DNA of 33,209 bases from CAWIHA01 sp963835855 (GCA_963835855.1 CAWIHA010000037.1:1-33209); one strand, 5' to 3'. Positions 23,429-33,094 are shown, counted from the first letter of the stretch. Translations and numbers: made by a program. The notes: generated by a model from the sequence alone, not told the origin.

Positions 23429-24049
23429 GCGCACTGGCAACTGCCGCCCGGGTAACCGTGCTGCTGGCCGCCGGTGCATTTGCCGGAGCGCTTCCGGTGG
23501 CCGCGGCCCCCGCCGTAGAACCGGAGGAGACGCATCAGACCGAAGGCCGCCAAGACCTAGCTCTTTGGAAACTCGCAAACTTTGTCCTGCTGGCCGGCAT
23601 CGCAGGCTACTTCATTTATAAGAAGGGCGGCGCGTTTTTCACTGCTCGCACGGCACAGATCCGGCGCGGGCTCGAGGAAGCCGCCCAGGCCAGGCAGGAT
23701 GCGGAGGCCCGCTACGCCGAAATGGAGCGGCGCCTCGCCAACCTCGCGGTCGAGATCGAAGGCCTCCGGGAGCAGGCGCACCAGGAATCGAGCCTCCGAA
23801 AGCGAGCGCGTGCGGCGCGAGATCGAGCGGGAATTGAAGAAAATCCAGGAGCAGGCGGAGCAGGACATTTCCACGGCCGCCAAAGTGGCGCGCCAGAATC
23901 TTCGCGCGTACTCCGCAGACCTGGCCGTGGCGCTCGCGGCGCGACAGATCCGGCGCCAGCTTACGCCCGAAACCGAGGACACACTCGTGGAGGCGATGGT
24001 GACCCAACTCGCGCGGCGGTTTGAAGACCAGGCGGTGAGGGCCTCATAA
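23425..24049 (+). CDS. atpF: ATP synthase F0 subunit b, interrupted by a +1 frameshift
   Basis: This is the second b subunit of the peripheral stalk. The N terminus looks like a signal peptide (VLLAAGAFAGALPVAAAPA) ahead of the membrane helix (LANFVLLAGIAGYFIYKKGG), then the long stalk helix. After AHQESS the frame breaks at GAGCCTC (23790-23796). Removing one base restores SESERVRREIERELKKIQEQ, ISTAAKVARQNLRAYSADLA and LVEAMVTQLARRFEDQ, ending at 24049. The corrected length is 207 residues. Uncorrected, the frame runs to 24024 as low-quality sequence. It overlaps b' by four bases and precedes atpH by four. Confidence 0.88.
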
Positions 24050-24053
24050 GCAT

Positions 24054-24602
24054 ATGCCCGCCGCACTTGCCGTCCGCTACGCCCGAGCGCTGGCCGATTT
24101 GGTGGAGGGTCCCGGTGCGCCGGCCGAAGCCGTGACTCGCGATCTGGAAGCCTTTGAGAAGGCGCTGGCCGAATCCGAGGACTTGCACAAGGTACTGGAA
24201 TCGCCCGCCGTGACGCCGGTTGGCAAGCGCCGTGTCATTGTGCGCCTGGCGGCACTGCTGGCCGTGTCGGACCTCGTCCGGCGTTTCCTGCTGGTCGTGG
24301 CCGATCACCGCCGGATGCGCCTGCTACACGATATCCGGGAAGCCTTTGAAAGCGTAATGGACGAGCGCGCCGGGGCCGTGCGCGTGGACGTAATGTCGGC
24401 CCGCGAGCTGACGCCCGCGCGGCGCGACGAACTTCTGGCCGAACTCGGCCGCATCACCGGGAAGAAGCCGCGCGCGCGGTTTTCGATCCGCGAGGACCTG
24501 ATCGGAGGCGTGATGGCGAGCGTCGGCTCGACGGTGTACGATGGCTCCATCCGCGGGCAGCTCGAAGCATTGAAGCAACGCTTGGCGGGAATTGGAAGTT
24601 AG
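24054..24602 (+). CDS. atpH: ATP synthase F1 subunit delta
   Basis: Delta (OSCP) joins the peripheral stalk to the top of the alpha3beta3 head. The 182-residue protein has the typical start LAVRYARALADLV, a helical N-terminal domain, and the conserved C-terminal segment IREDLIGGVMASVGSTVYDG followed by SIRGQLEALKQRL. It follows the b subunit gene by four bases and precedes atpA, separated by a structured 88-base spacer. Confidence 0.95.
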   Translation: MPAALAVRYARALADLVEGPGAPAEAVTRDLEAFEKALAESEDLHKVLESPAVTPVGKRRVIVRLAALLAVSDLVRRFLLVVADHRRMRLLHDIREAFESVMDERAGAVRVDVMSARELTPARRDELLAELGRITGKKPRARFSIREDLIGGVMASVGSTVYDGSIRGQLEALKQRLAGIGS

Positions 24603-24625
24603 GAAGGGTTGTTGTGGGTAGTAAG

Positions 24626-24682
24626 CTGTGGGTTGTGGGCGCATCCACTGCGCAGCCTACCCCCCGCGACCCACGACCACAG
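24626..24682 (+). promoter_or_regulatory. Large hairpin in the atpH-atpA spacer
   Basis: CTGTGGGTTGTGGG (24626-24639) pairs with CCCACGACCACAG (24670-24682), giving 13 base pairs with one bulged G and one G-T wobble. A nested hairpin, GCGCA/TGCGC, lies at 24639-24653. The right arm ends just before the AGG that could be the atpA ribosome binding site, so it could adjust alpha translation or stabilise the mRNA. It may also be a dispersed intergenic palindrome. Confidence 0.55.
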
Positions 24683-24690
24683 GTCTTTAT

Positions 24691-26214
<1,524 letters not shown>

Positions 26215-26217
26215 TCG

Positions 26218-27111
26218 ATGCCCAGTCTGATCGACCTGCGGCGGCGAATTCGTTCGGTGAAAAATACGCAGCAGGTCACCAAGGCCATGAAGATGGTCGC
26301 GGCAGCCAAGCTCCGCCGGGCGCAGGACCGTGTGATCGCGGCGCGCCCCTATGCGTCCCTTTTCCGCCAGATGTTAGCTGAGGTCGCCACGGCCTCCGCC
26401 GGGGAAGAGGAACTGGCTGGCTCGCACCCCCTGCTGGCACGGCGGCCGGAGGAGCGTATCCTGACCGTGCTGCTGACAGCCGACCGCGGCCTTGCCGGCG
26501 CGTTCAACGCCAACCTGATCCGCGGCGCCCAAGGGTTTCTGAATCAGCACGCCGGCGCGGACGTTTGCATGTACCTGATCGGCCGGAAAGGCCGGGACTT
26601 CTTCCGCAAGCGGGACGCCAACATTATTGGCGAGCGCATCGGTATTTCGCAGGCCGCAAGCTTCCCGGATGCCGCCCAGATCGCCCAGGATATCCGCGCC
26701 CGCTTCGAGCCGGCCGGGATCGATTCGGTCTACCTGATTTTCAACGAGTTTAAGGGCATCATGACGCAGCGCTTCACCATCTCGCGCGTGCTGCCGCTGG
26801 AGATTCGCTCAGACGAACCGCTCGCGAGTGGAGTGCCAATTCCGGCTGCGAGCGTCGAATACATTTACGAGCAGCCGCCTGACGAGCTTTTGAAAGCGTT
26901 GTTGCCCCGCTACGTCGAGATCGCCGTGTACCAGGCGATGCTTGAATCCGCGGCCGCCGAGCACGCCGCGCGCATGACCGCGATGGAATCCGCGACCTCC
27001 AACGCGGGCGAGATGATCGACAAGCTCACGCTGCACATGAACCGCGTGCGCCAGGCCAGCATCACCAAGGAGATCATCGAGGTGGTCAGTGGAGCAGCCC
27101 CGCAGAGTTAA
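26218..27111 (+). CDS. atpG: ATP synthase F1 subunit gamma
   Basis: Gamma is the central rotor shaft. The 297-residue protein has the diagnostic N-terminal helix (LRRRIRSVKNTQQVTKAMKM, then VAAAKLRRAQ) and the C-terminal helix (MTAMESATSNAGEMIDKLTL, with QASITKEIIEVVSGA), which form the antiparallel coiled coil inside the head. It begins three bases after the atpA stop. Its stop is 60 bases before atpD, a spacer with no obvious feature beyond the atpD ribosome binding site. Confidence 0.97.
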   Translation: MPSLIDLRRRIRSVKNTQQVTKAMKMVAAAKLRRAQDRVIAARPYASLFRQMLAEVATASAGEEELAGSHPLLARRPEERILTVLLTADRGLAGAFNANLIRGAQGFLNQHAGADVCMYLIGRKGRDFFRKRDANIIGERIGISQAASFPDAAQIAQDIRARFEPAGIDSVYLIFNEFKGIMTQRFTISRVLPLEIRSDEPLASGVPIPAASVEYIYEQPPDELLKALLPRYVEIAVYQAMLESAAAEHAARMTAMESATSNAGEMIDKLTLHMNRVRQASITKEIIEVVSGAAPQS

Positions 27112-27171
27112 GCTGCGCCCGGGGCGGAGCGGACCGGCGCAGAACGGTTTTTTGCCGAGGAGGTAATTCGA

Positions 27172-28656
<1,485 letters not shown>

Positions 28657-28664
28657 CGGTTCTT

Positions 28665-28935
28665 ATGCCTGCTACGTTCTTGCTTGAAGTCGCGACGCCC
28701 GAACGCTTGATGGTGCGCGAGCAGGTGACCGAGGCCCAGATCCCGGCGAAGAACGGATATGTCGGCATTCTGCCCGGCCACGCGCCGCTGCTTTCCGAGC
28801 TCGGGGCCGGCGAGGCTCAGCTATGTTTGCGACGGCCGCCGCCGCTCTCTGCGCGTCGAAGGCGGTTTCCTCGAGATCGCGGGCGGGTACGCGCGCGTGC
28901 TCGCCGATTCGGCGGAAAAGCGGGAAGAGGCATAG
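28665..28935 (+). CDS. atpC: ATP synthase F1 subunit epsilon, interrupted by a +1 frameshift
   Basis: Epsilon sits on the central stalk and can inhibit ATP hydrolysis. The N-terminal half reads well (LLEVATPERLMVREQVTEAQ, GYVGILPGHAPLLSELGAGE). The frame then breaks at GAGGCTC (28812-28818). Removing one base restores LSYVCDGRRRSLRVEGGFLE and IAGGYARVLADSAEKREEA, ending at 28935. The corrected protein has only 89 residues: the beta-sandwich domain without the C-terminal helical hairpin that does the inhibiting in E. coli. Uncorrected, the frame runs to 29009 into the tRNA promoter region. It is the last gene of the operon. Confidence 0.88.
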
Positions 28936-29001
28936 TGGGCTTTCGCGCGCGCATTGCCGCGGCTGCGCGAAGTGAATGTCCTGAACTGGCGCGAGACGCG
29001 C

Positions 29002-29007
29002 TACAAT
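29002..29007 (+). promoter_or_regulatory. Probable -10 box of tRNA-Pro
   Basis: TACAAT lies ten bases before the first base of the tRNA, the expected distance. CTGAAC at 28981-28986 is a weak -35 candidate at 15-base spacing. Confidence 0.5.
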
Positions 29008-29017
29008 GAGGGGGTTT

Positions 29018-29095
29018 CGGGCCGTGGCGCAGCCTGGCTAGCGCGCTTGCTTGGGGTGCAAGAGGTCCGGGGTTCAAATCCCCGCGGCCCGACCA
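29018..29095 (+). tRNA. tRNA-Pro (anticodon GGG)
   Basis: A complete cloverleaf is visible: acceptor CGGGCCG pairing with CGGCCCG, an anticodon stem CTTGC/GCAAG around loop TTGGGGT (anticodon GGG), a T arm with GGTTCAAATCC, discriminator A and an encoded CCA. It marks the boundary between the ATP synthase operon and the accessory block. Confidence 0.97.
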
Positions 29096-29383
29096 AATGT
29101 CTCGAAGACTTACCGCCACTCGCCTCCTCCGCAGGTCTCGTTTCAGGTCCAACCTGGGTCCAAAGTCCTCCCTGAAAACAAAGCAATACCCGGCTTTTTG
29201 TGTCCCAGAGGCGGCCCTTTCCGGTCTGCCCGAGTCTTTGGGATGGAAGCGGATGCAAAAAACGAACCCGGCGGGGGCAACTTCCGGTATACTGGCTCGT
29301 GCTGTGAACCTAAAATGCAAATTTCGGTTGAGTATCTCTCGCACCTGCTCGGTTAGGGGGTTATCCTGAACGACATCCCGGTC
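29096..29383. other. Non-coding stretch between tRNA-Pro and the SIR2 gene
   Basis: No gene is recognisable in these 288 bases, although short frames are open on both strands. Base composition is less GC-rich than in the ATP synthase genes. A -10-like TATACT at 29288-29293 could serve the SIR2 gene, without a clear -35. I found no second copy of the tRNA 3' end that would mark an integration site. Confidence 0.4.
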
Positions 29384-31156
29384 ATGAAAGTCGAAGGCTT
29401 CTTGGCGCGCTTCCTGGAACAGCACCAGCGGCGTGCAGATCACCCGTTCTGCTTCATCCTGGGAGCGGGGGCTTCCCAACAATCGGGAATACCGACCGGA
29501 GCCGAGCTGGCAAAGCGATGGCTCGAAGAAATGAGGACGGCAGAGGATTTTGAAGGCCTTCGCCTCGAAGAGTGGGCCACAGCAGAGCGATTGAGCATCG
29601 CAGGCTTCTCCCTCGAGCGTTGCAGGGAATACTATCCGGACCTTTACGAGCGGCGCTTCAAGAACCATCCCGAGAATGGCTATGCCCATCTCGAAAAGGA
29701 GATGGACGGCAAAGAACCTAGTTTCGGGTACGGCGTTCTCGCGTATATCATGTCGGAAACGGAGCACCGTATCGTGATCACGACGAACTTCGACAACCTC
29801 ATGGGGGACGCCCTCTCCATCCACTCCACGCACTTTCCGCTGATCCTCGGGCATGACTCGCTGGCCGGTTTCGCGAGCATAAACCCGAGAAGGCCGCTCG
29901 TGGCCAAAATTCACGGCGCCATAGGATTCCAGCCGAAGAATACACCCGAAGAGACACAGAATCTCTTCGATGCATGGAAGAAGCCCCTGCACGACTTTCT
30001 CGATCGCTGCACTCCAGTCGTGATCGGGTACGCCGGCAACGACGGAAGCCTCATGGGATTCCTTGAGGAGCTTCCTGATGGAGTGCCGGAAAATGCGTAC
30101 TGGCTGGTTCGATCCACAGCAGGCAATCCGCGGGAGGTTTGGGATCGCGTAGGGGAGAGGACCCGGTTATTCGTCAAAAAGAAGAAGGGGGCGATCGTCC
30201 CCATACCAGGGTTCGACGAGATCATGCTCCTCCTCTATGACCACCTTCGCAAACCCTTGGAATGGCCGGATCTCTTCGAACGCCTGAAGGAGCGGGCCCG
30301 TGCGAGAGAAGAGCATTTCGATACTCAGATGAAGGACATCAAGGAGAGCCTGCGCCCGAAGCCAGCAGGGATCGGGGCGCCAGCCGAAGAAACCGTTGCG
30401 GCGATGTCTCCAGAGGCAGGGGAGCTGAGCGTGCTATTACGAGAAGCCGCTGCCCGCCTGACTGAAGAGAGAGTCTCGAAACCCTGGTGGCAATGGGAGG
30501 AAGAAGTTGCGTCGGCGGCCAATGCCGAAGAGAAAGAAGCGATTTACCGCGCGGGTCTGGACGCCTTGCCCCGGAGTGCTCCACTGCTCGGCAACTACGC
30601 GATCTTCCTGAACAACGACCGCAAGGACTACGACAGGGCCGAGGAGTACTACAAGCGGGCGATCGAGGCCGATCCCAAACACCCAACCATCCTCGGCAAC
30701 TACGCGGTCTTCCTGAAGAACGTCAGTAAGGACTACGACAGGGCCGAGGAGTACTACAGGCGGGCGATCGAGGCCGACCCCAAAAACGCAACCAACCTCG
30801 GCAACTACGCAGGGTTTCTATTTGCTCGCGGGCGGCTTGTCGAGGCGATAGACTATATTGAGCGAGCGGAGGCGGCGCAAGAAAAAGGTTCTACACTCGA
30901 ACCCGAGCTGCTCTTTTATCGGGCGGCCCATATCAAGGATTCGTGGCCGTCGGTGCTCGCAAGATTGAAGCAGGTTCTTGAATCGGGAACCCGATCGCCC
31001 GGCTGGCGCCTTGAGGCGAACATCGAGCGCGCCAGCAAGGATGGTCACCCAAACGTACCGCTGCTTCGCGCACTGGCATCTGTTATCACGGAGGGTGGCG
31101 ACCTGAGCCTCCTCAACGCTTACCCGGAATGGGTCGCCGCCGGCAAAACCGCCTAG
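29384..31156 (+). CDS. SIR2-domain protein with TPR repeats, candidate defence NADase
   Basis: The 590-residue protein has an N-terminal SIR2-like domain (about 20-290): the NAD-binding loop FILGAGASQQSGIPTG (24-39), TTNFD (133-137, with the NAD-contacting Asn135 and Asp137), KIHGAIG (catalytic His178) and VVIGYAGNDGS (212-222). A linker of charged helices follows, then three tandem TPR units (about 400-500) and a C-terminal helical region. SIR2 domains of this kind deplete NAD in several antiphage systems (ThsA, DSR, SIR2-Argonaute); the function here is inferred from that. The TPR part may sense a partner or mediate assembly. The ATG at 29384 has no strong ribosome binding site; an in-frame CTG at 29366 follows AGGGGG. 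It sits just downstream of tRNA-Pro, a common place for defence cargo. Confidence 0.88.
   Translation: MKVEGFLARFLEQHQRRADHPFCFILGAGASQQSGIPTGAELAKRWLEEMRTAEDFEGLRLEEWATAERLSIAGFSLERCREYYPDLYERRFKNHPENGYAHLEKEMDGKEPSFGYGVLAYIMSETEHRIVITTNFDNLMGDALSIHSTHFPLILGHDSLAGFASINPRRPLVAKIHGAIGFQPKNTPEETQNLFDAWKKPLHDFLDRCTPVVIGYAGNDGSLMGFLEELPDGVPENAYWLVRSTAGNPREVWDRVGERTRLFVKKKKGAIVPIPGFDEIMLLLYDHLRKPLEWPDLFERLKERARAREEHFDTQMKDIKESLRPKPAGIGAPAEETVAAMSPEAGELSVLLREAAARLTEERVSKPWWQWEEEVASAANAEEKEAIYRAGLDALPRSAPLLGNYAIFLNNDRKDYDRAEEYYKRAIEADPKHPTILGNYAVFLKNVSKDYDRAEEYYRRAIEADPKNATNLGNYAGFLFARGRLVEAIDYIERAEAAQEKGSTLEPELLFYRAAHIKDSWPSVLARLKQVLESGTRSPGWRLEANIERASKDGHPNVPLLRALASVITEGGDLSLLNAYPEWVAAGKTA
30587..30830. 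repeat. Tandem 105-base repeats encoding the TPR units
   Basis: Units start with CTCGGCAACTACGC at 30587, 30692 and 30797, exactly 105 bases (35 codons) apart; the third is partial. The first two are nearly identical in DNA as well as protein (GACTACGACAGGGCCGAGGA recurs), so the expansion looks recent. Confidence 0.9.
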
Positions 31157-31182
31157 CCCCGTGCTCGCGATTGCCTGGACCT

Positions 31183-31207
31183 CCCTCCAGCGAGCTCCAA
31201 AGGAGGG
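31183..31207 (+). promoter_or_regulatory. Hairpin able to hide the ribosome binding site of the small-gene cassette
   Basis: CCCTCC (31183-31188) can pair with GGAGGG (31202-31207), which contains the only strong ribosome binding site at the head of the cassette. The 13-base loop holds an intact GAGCTC. This arrangement could limit translation of the first small gene. Confidence 0.4.
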
Positions 31208-31213
31208 ATTTCG

Positions 31214-31408
31214 ATTAAATCGCGTCTGGTTGTTCTGATGGACCGGCGCATGTACGAAATCTGCGAAGAGCAACGCAAGAAATGCCGTTTGCCAGCCGGC
31301 GTTGAAGTGGTCCTGGCGGAGCCGCCACAGAGTCTGCAGAACGAACTCGATCGGTCGAGACGAGTGGCCGCTAATGAGGTCACTCCGGCAGAGCGCAGCG
31401 GGAAATAG
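31214..31408 (+). CDS. Small protein of unknown function, first gene of cassette, possible ATT start
   Basis: The frame encodes KSRLVVLMDRRMYEICEEQR, then KKCRLPAGVEVVLAEPP and a polar tail, about 64 residues from the ATT at 31214. AAAGGAGGG ends seven bases before that ATT, the ideal distance. The first ATG in frame is at 31238 (56 residues), too far from the ribosome binding site. Either ATT is the start, as in infC, or a start codon has been changed. The small basic/acidic protein has no recognised domain. It heads a run of five tightly packed small genes. Confidence 0.55.
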   Translation: MKSRLVVLMDRRMYEICEEQRKKCRLPAGVEVVLAEPPQSLQNELDRSRRVAANEVTPAERSGK

Positions 31409-31410
31409 TC

Positions 31411-31756
31411 ATGTCGACCTCCCGGAGTCCCGTCGAAGAGGTTGCCTGTGTGACCGGAGTCGGGGCAAAGACGCTTCTTACGATGGCTGAAGCTGCCCGA
31501 GTTCCAGACCGCCTACCGGGAGGCTCGCCGCGCTGCGTTCGGGCAAGCCGTCGCGCGGCTCCAGCAGGCAACCTCGGCGGCGGCCACCACGCTGCTGAAG
31601 ACGATGATCGATGCGGGCACGCCGCCGTCCGTCCGCGTGCGGGCGGCGGAGGCCATCTTCAATCACGCGGCCAAGGCCATCGAGACCAAAGATCTCGAGG
31701 CGCGCGTGACGGAATTGGAACGTGCGGCCGAGGCATACAAGGACGGAGGGCGCTAG
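31411..31756 (+). pseudogene. HTH / small-terminase-like protein, frameshifted
   Basis: The first frame gives VEEVACVTGVGAKTLL, the first helices of a helix-turn-helix like those in phage small terminase or phBC6A51-type proteins. At 31478-31480 the frame must shift by one base to continue as RWLKLPEFQTAYREARRAAF, then VARLQQATSAAATTLLKTMI and IFNHAAKAIETKDLEARVTE, ending at 31756. RWLKLPEFQ directly after TLL is the expected family order, so I regard this as one gene of about 114 residues with an extra T or A. The N terminus is shorter than in relatives I recall. It is either a real inactivation or a sequence error. Start two bases after the previous stop. Confidence 0.7.
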
Positions 31757-31759
31757 CCC

Positions 31760-31870
31760 ATGAACGCAACGTTGACGCGGAGAGTCCGTGACGGCCTGTC
31801 CGACAAGGTGCTGGAACGGTTCGGGGCCAGCTTTCCAGTAGAGATTCTCGGGGCCGGGAGTGCGGCATGA
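31760..31870 (+). CDS. Tiny ORF (36 residues) in the cassette
   Basis: ATG at 31760, three bases after the previous stop, encodes MNATLTRRVRDGLSDKVLER and 16 more residues. Its stop overlaps the next start (ATGA at 31867-31870). This coupling on both sides suggests it is translated. No family is recognised. Confidence 0.5.
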   Translation: MNATLTRRVRDGLSDKVLERFGASFPVEILGAGSAA

Positions 31871-32166
31871 AGGCGATCACCAGACGAGTGCGGCGGCTTG
31901 AACAGAGATTGTTGGCTCCGGTGGAAACGGAAGCCTCGCGGCGAGCCCGCGAGATGGTTCTGGACATACGGCGTCACCGCGCCGAAAGGCTGGGCTTACC
32001 CGTGCCAGACGACGTTCCGGAACCCGCATATAGGCACGGAATGTCCATCGGTGACACCCTACGGGCCGAGCATCAGCGCACGCTTTCACGCTGGAAAGCG
32101 GAGGAAGCCGGGACGTTGGTGACGAGCGAGGCCGGCACACGGACCGGAGATCACGATCATGACTAA
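31867..32166 (+). CDS. Small charged helical protein of the cassette
   Basis: The 99-residue protein begins MKAITRRVRRLEQRLLAPVE, a predicted coiled coil rich in arginine and glutamate, and ends in a His/Asp-rich tail (TGDHDHD). I recall similar small RRVRRLE-type proteins beside HTH genes like the one upstream in acidobacterial genomes; their role is unknown. It overlaps the preceding tiny gene by four bases and the following gene by eight. Confidence 0.65.
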   Translation: MKAITRRVRRLEQRLLAPVETEASRRAREMVLDIRRHRAERLGLPVPDDVPEPAYRHGMSIGDTLRAEHQRTLSRWKAEEAGTLVTSEAGTRTGDHDHD

Positions 32167-32872
32167 TAGGAATCTCACGCGGCGGCTGGACCGGCTCGAA
32201 GCGCGCGCTGCGGTGATAGACCGGCGCGTCTCAATCATGATCCGATTCGTTTCCCCGGACGGATGCGCGGCAGAATCGCTCGTGCTCGAATCCGGTAAAC
32301 CCTCGGCGGAGATCCCGGCGCCCGCGGCGGGTCATCCCCGCCGCGGGCGCTTGTCGATTCGTCAGACAGCGATTCGATCAGTAACCGCCGTAGAGGTCCG
32401 GATAGCACGGAGCCGGTTGCCAATAGCCGTATCCGTCATAGTAGCCACAACCGAAACCCAAATCGTAGCCCCAGCCGAATGGGATGCCGATCCCGATGCC
32501 AAAGTAAGGGCGAGCCCAGAAGCGTCCACCGTAGTAATAGCCTCTGCCGGCGTAGAACCGGCCAGGGTAGTAAGCGCTTCCTCCACCGTAGTATCTGCCG
32601 CCGTAGTGGCTGCGCCCGCCGCCGGAAAAGCTGCGGCCTGCGTAGGGAGCGGCATAGCTGCGCCCACCGCCGGAAAAGCTGCGGCCTGCGTAGGGAGCGG
32701 CATAGCTGCGCCCACCGCCGGAAAAGCTGCGGCCCGCGTAGGGAGCGGCATAGCTGCGCCCACCGCCGGAAAAGCTGCGGCCCGCGTAGGGAGCAGCATA
32801 GCTGCGCCCACCGCCCGAATAGCCACGGCCCGAGTACGACGGGGCAGAATAGCGGTGTCCCCCACCGCCTGA
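32159..32872 (+). CDS. Small RRLDRLEAR-type protein with a probably spurious C-terminal extension
   Basis: The first 50 or so residues (MTNRNLTRRLDRLEARAAVI, then RRVSIMIRFVSPDGCAAESL and VLESGKPS) look like a genuine short acidobacterial protein with an N-terminal coiled coil. The frame then runs without a stop through a perfect GC-rich inverted repeat (32318-32350) and on to 32872, antisense to the glycine-rich gene, giving Ala/Gly repeats. I take the part beyond about residue 55 as chance read-through after loss of the original stop. The full 237-residue frame is reported only because no earlier stop exists. Confidence 0.45.
   Translation: MTNRNLTRRLDRLEARAAVIDRRVSIMIRFVSPDGCAAESLVLESGKPSAEIPAPAAGHPRRGRLSIRQTAIRSVTAVEVRIARSRLPIAVSVIVATTETQIVAPAEWDADPDAKVRASPEASTVVIASAGVEPARVVSASSTVVSAAVVAAPAAGKAAACVGSGIAAPTAGKAAACVGSGIAAPTAGKAAARVGSGIAAPTAGKAAARVGSSIAAPTARIATARVRRGRIAVSPTA
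32318..32350. terminator. Perfect 14-base-pair GC-rich inverted repeat between convergent genes
   Basis: GCGCCCGCGGCGGG (32318-32331) and CCCGCCGCGGGCGC (32337-32350) are exact reverse complements around a five-base loop. The position, 28 bases after the stop of the leftward glycine-rich gene and at the end of the rightward cassette, suits a bidirectional terminator. There is no T run on either side. Confidence 0.6.
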
Positions 32873-33031
32873 GAACGAACGGCCGGAAAAACTGCCGCCA
32901 GAATGCCCACCGCGTCCCCCGCCGCCGCCGTGGGCCAATGCGGCCGTAGGGCCAAGCAACATCAGGACCGCGCCAAGAGCAAGCGCCGGCATCGCGGATT
33001 TGAACGACACTGCCTGCACTCCCCGATTCAT
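32378..33031 (-). CDS. Secreted glycine/tyrosine-rich repeat protein
   Basis: The 217-residue protein starts at an ATG with GGAGGTG upstream, has a signal peptide (PALALGAVLMLLGPTAALA, cleaved near AHGGGG), then a Gly/Ser/Arg/Tyr-rich body. Four 16-residue repeats of the type SFSGGGRSYAAPYAGR are in the middle, and a Gly/Tyr-rich end (FGIGIGIPFGWGYDLGFGCG) contains two cysteines. Such proteins are often surface or matrix components; the function is unknown. An upstream in-frame ATG at 33103 would add 24 residues ahead of the signal peptide and lacks a binding site. It runs against the small-gene cassette, sharing the terminator at 32318. Confidence 0.8.
   Translation of the reverse strand: MNRGVQAVSFKSAMPALALGAVLMLLGPTAALAHGGGGGRGGHSGGSFSGRSFSGGGGHRYSAPSYSGRGYSGGGRSYAAPYAGRSFSGGGRSYAAPYAGRSFSGGGRSYAAPYAGRSFSGGGRSYAAPYAGRSFSGGGRSHYGGRYYGGGSAYYPGRFYAGRGYYYGGRFWARPYFGIGIGIPFGWGYDLGFGCGYYDGYGYWQPAPCYPDLYGGY
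32624..32815. repeat. Four 48-base tandem repeats in the glycine-rich gene
   Basis: Units start with GGAAAAGCTGCGGCC at 32624, 32672, 32720 and 32768. They differ at only a few positions, such as CTGCG/CCGCG and GGAGCGG/GGAGCAG. Each encodes 16 residues, so copy-number change would keep the frame. Confidence 0.92.
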
Positions 33032-33073
33032 AAGCACCTCCAATACTTCCTGCTCTGTAATATGCAAACCACG

Positions 33074-33094
33074 TTCCAATCCTAAGTATTGGAA
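33074..33094. promoter_or_regulatory. Inverted repeat upstream of the glycine-rich gene
   Basis: TTCCAAT (33074-33080) and ATTGGAA (33088-33094) form a seven-base dyad with a seven-base centre in an AT-rich stretch 43 bases upstream of the ATG at 33031. It could be an operator or a 5' UTR hairpin. The remaining bases to the window end show no gene. Confidence 0.4.

Noticed and set aside
28817..29992. 391-codon minus-strand frame over atpC, tRNA-Pro and the start of the SIR2 gene
   Set aside because: It runs straight through a tRNA and antisense to two recognisable genes. The middle part looks somewhat protein-like, but no family is recognised.
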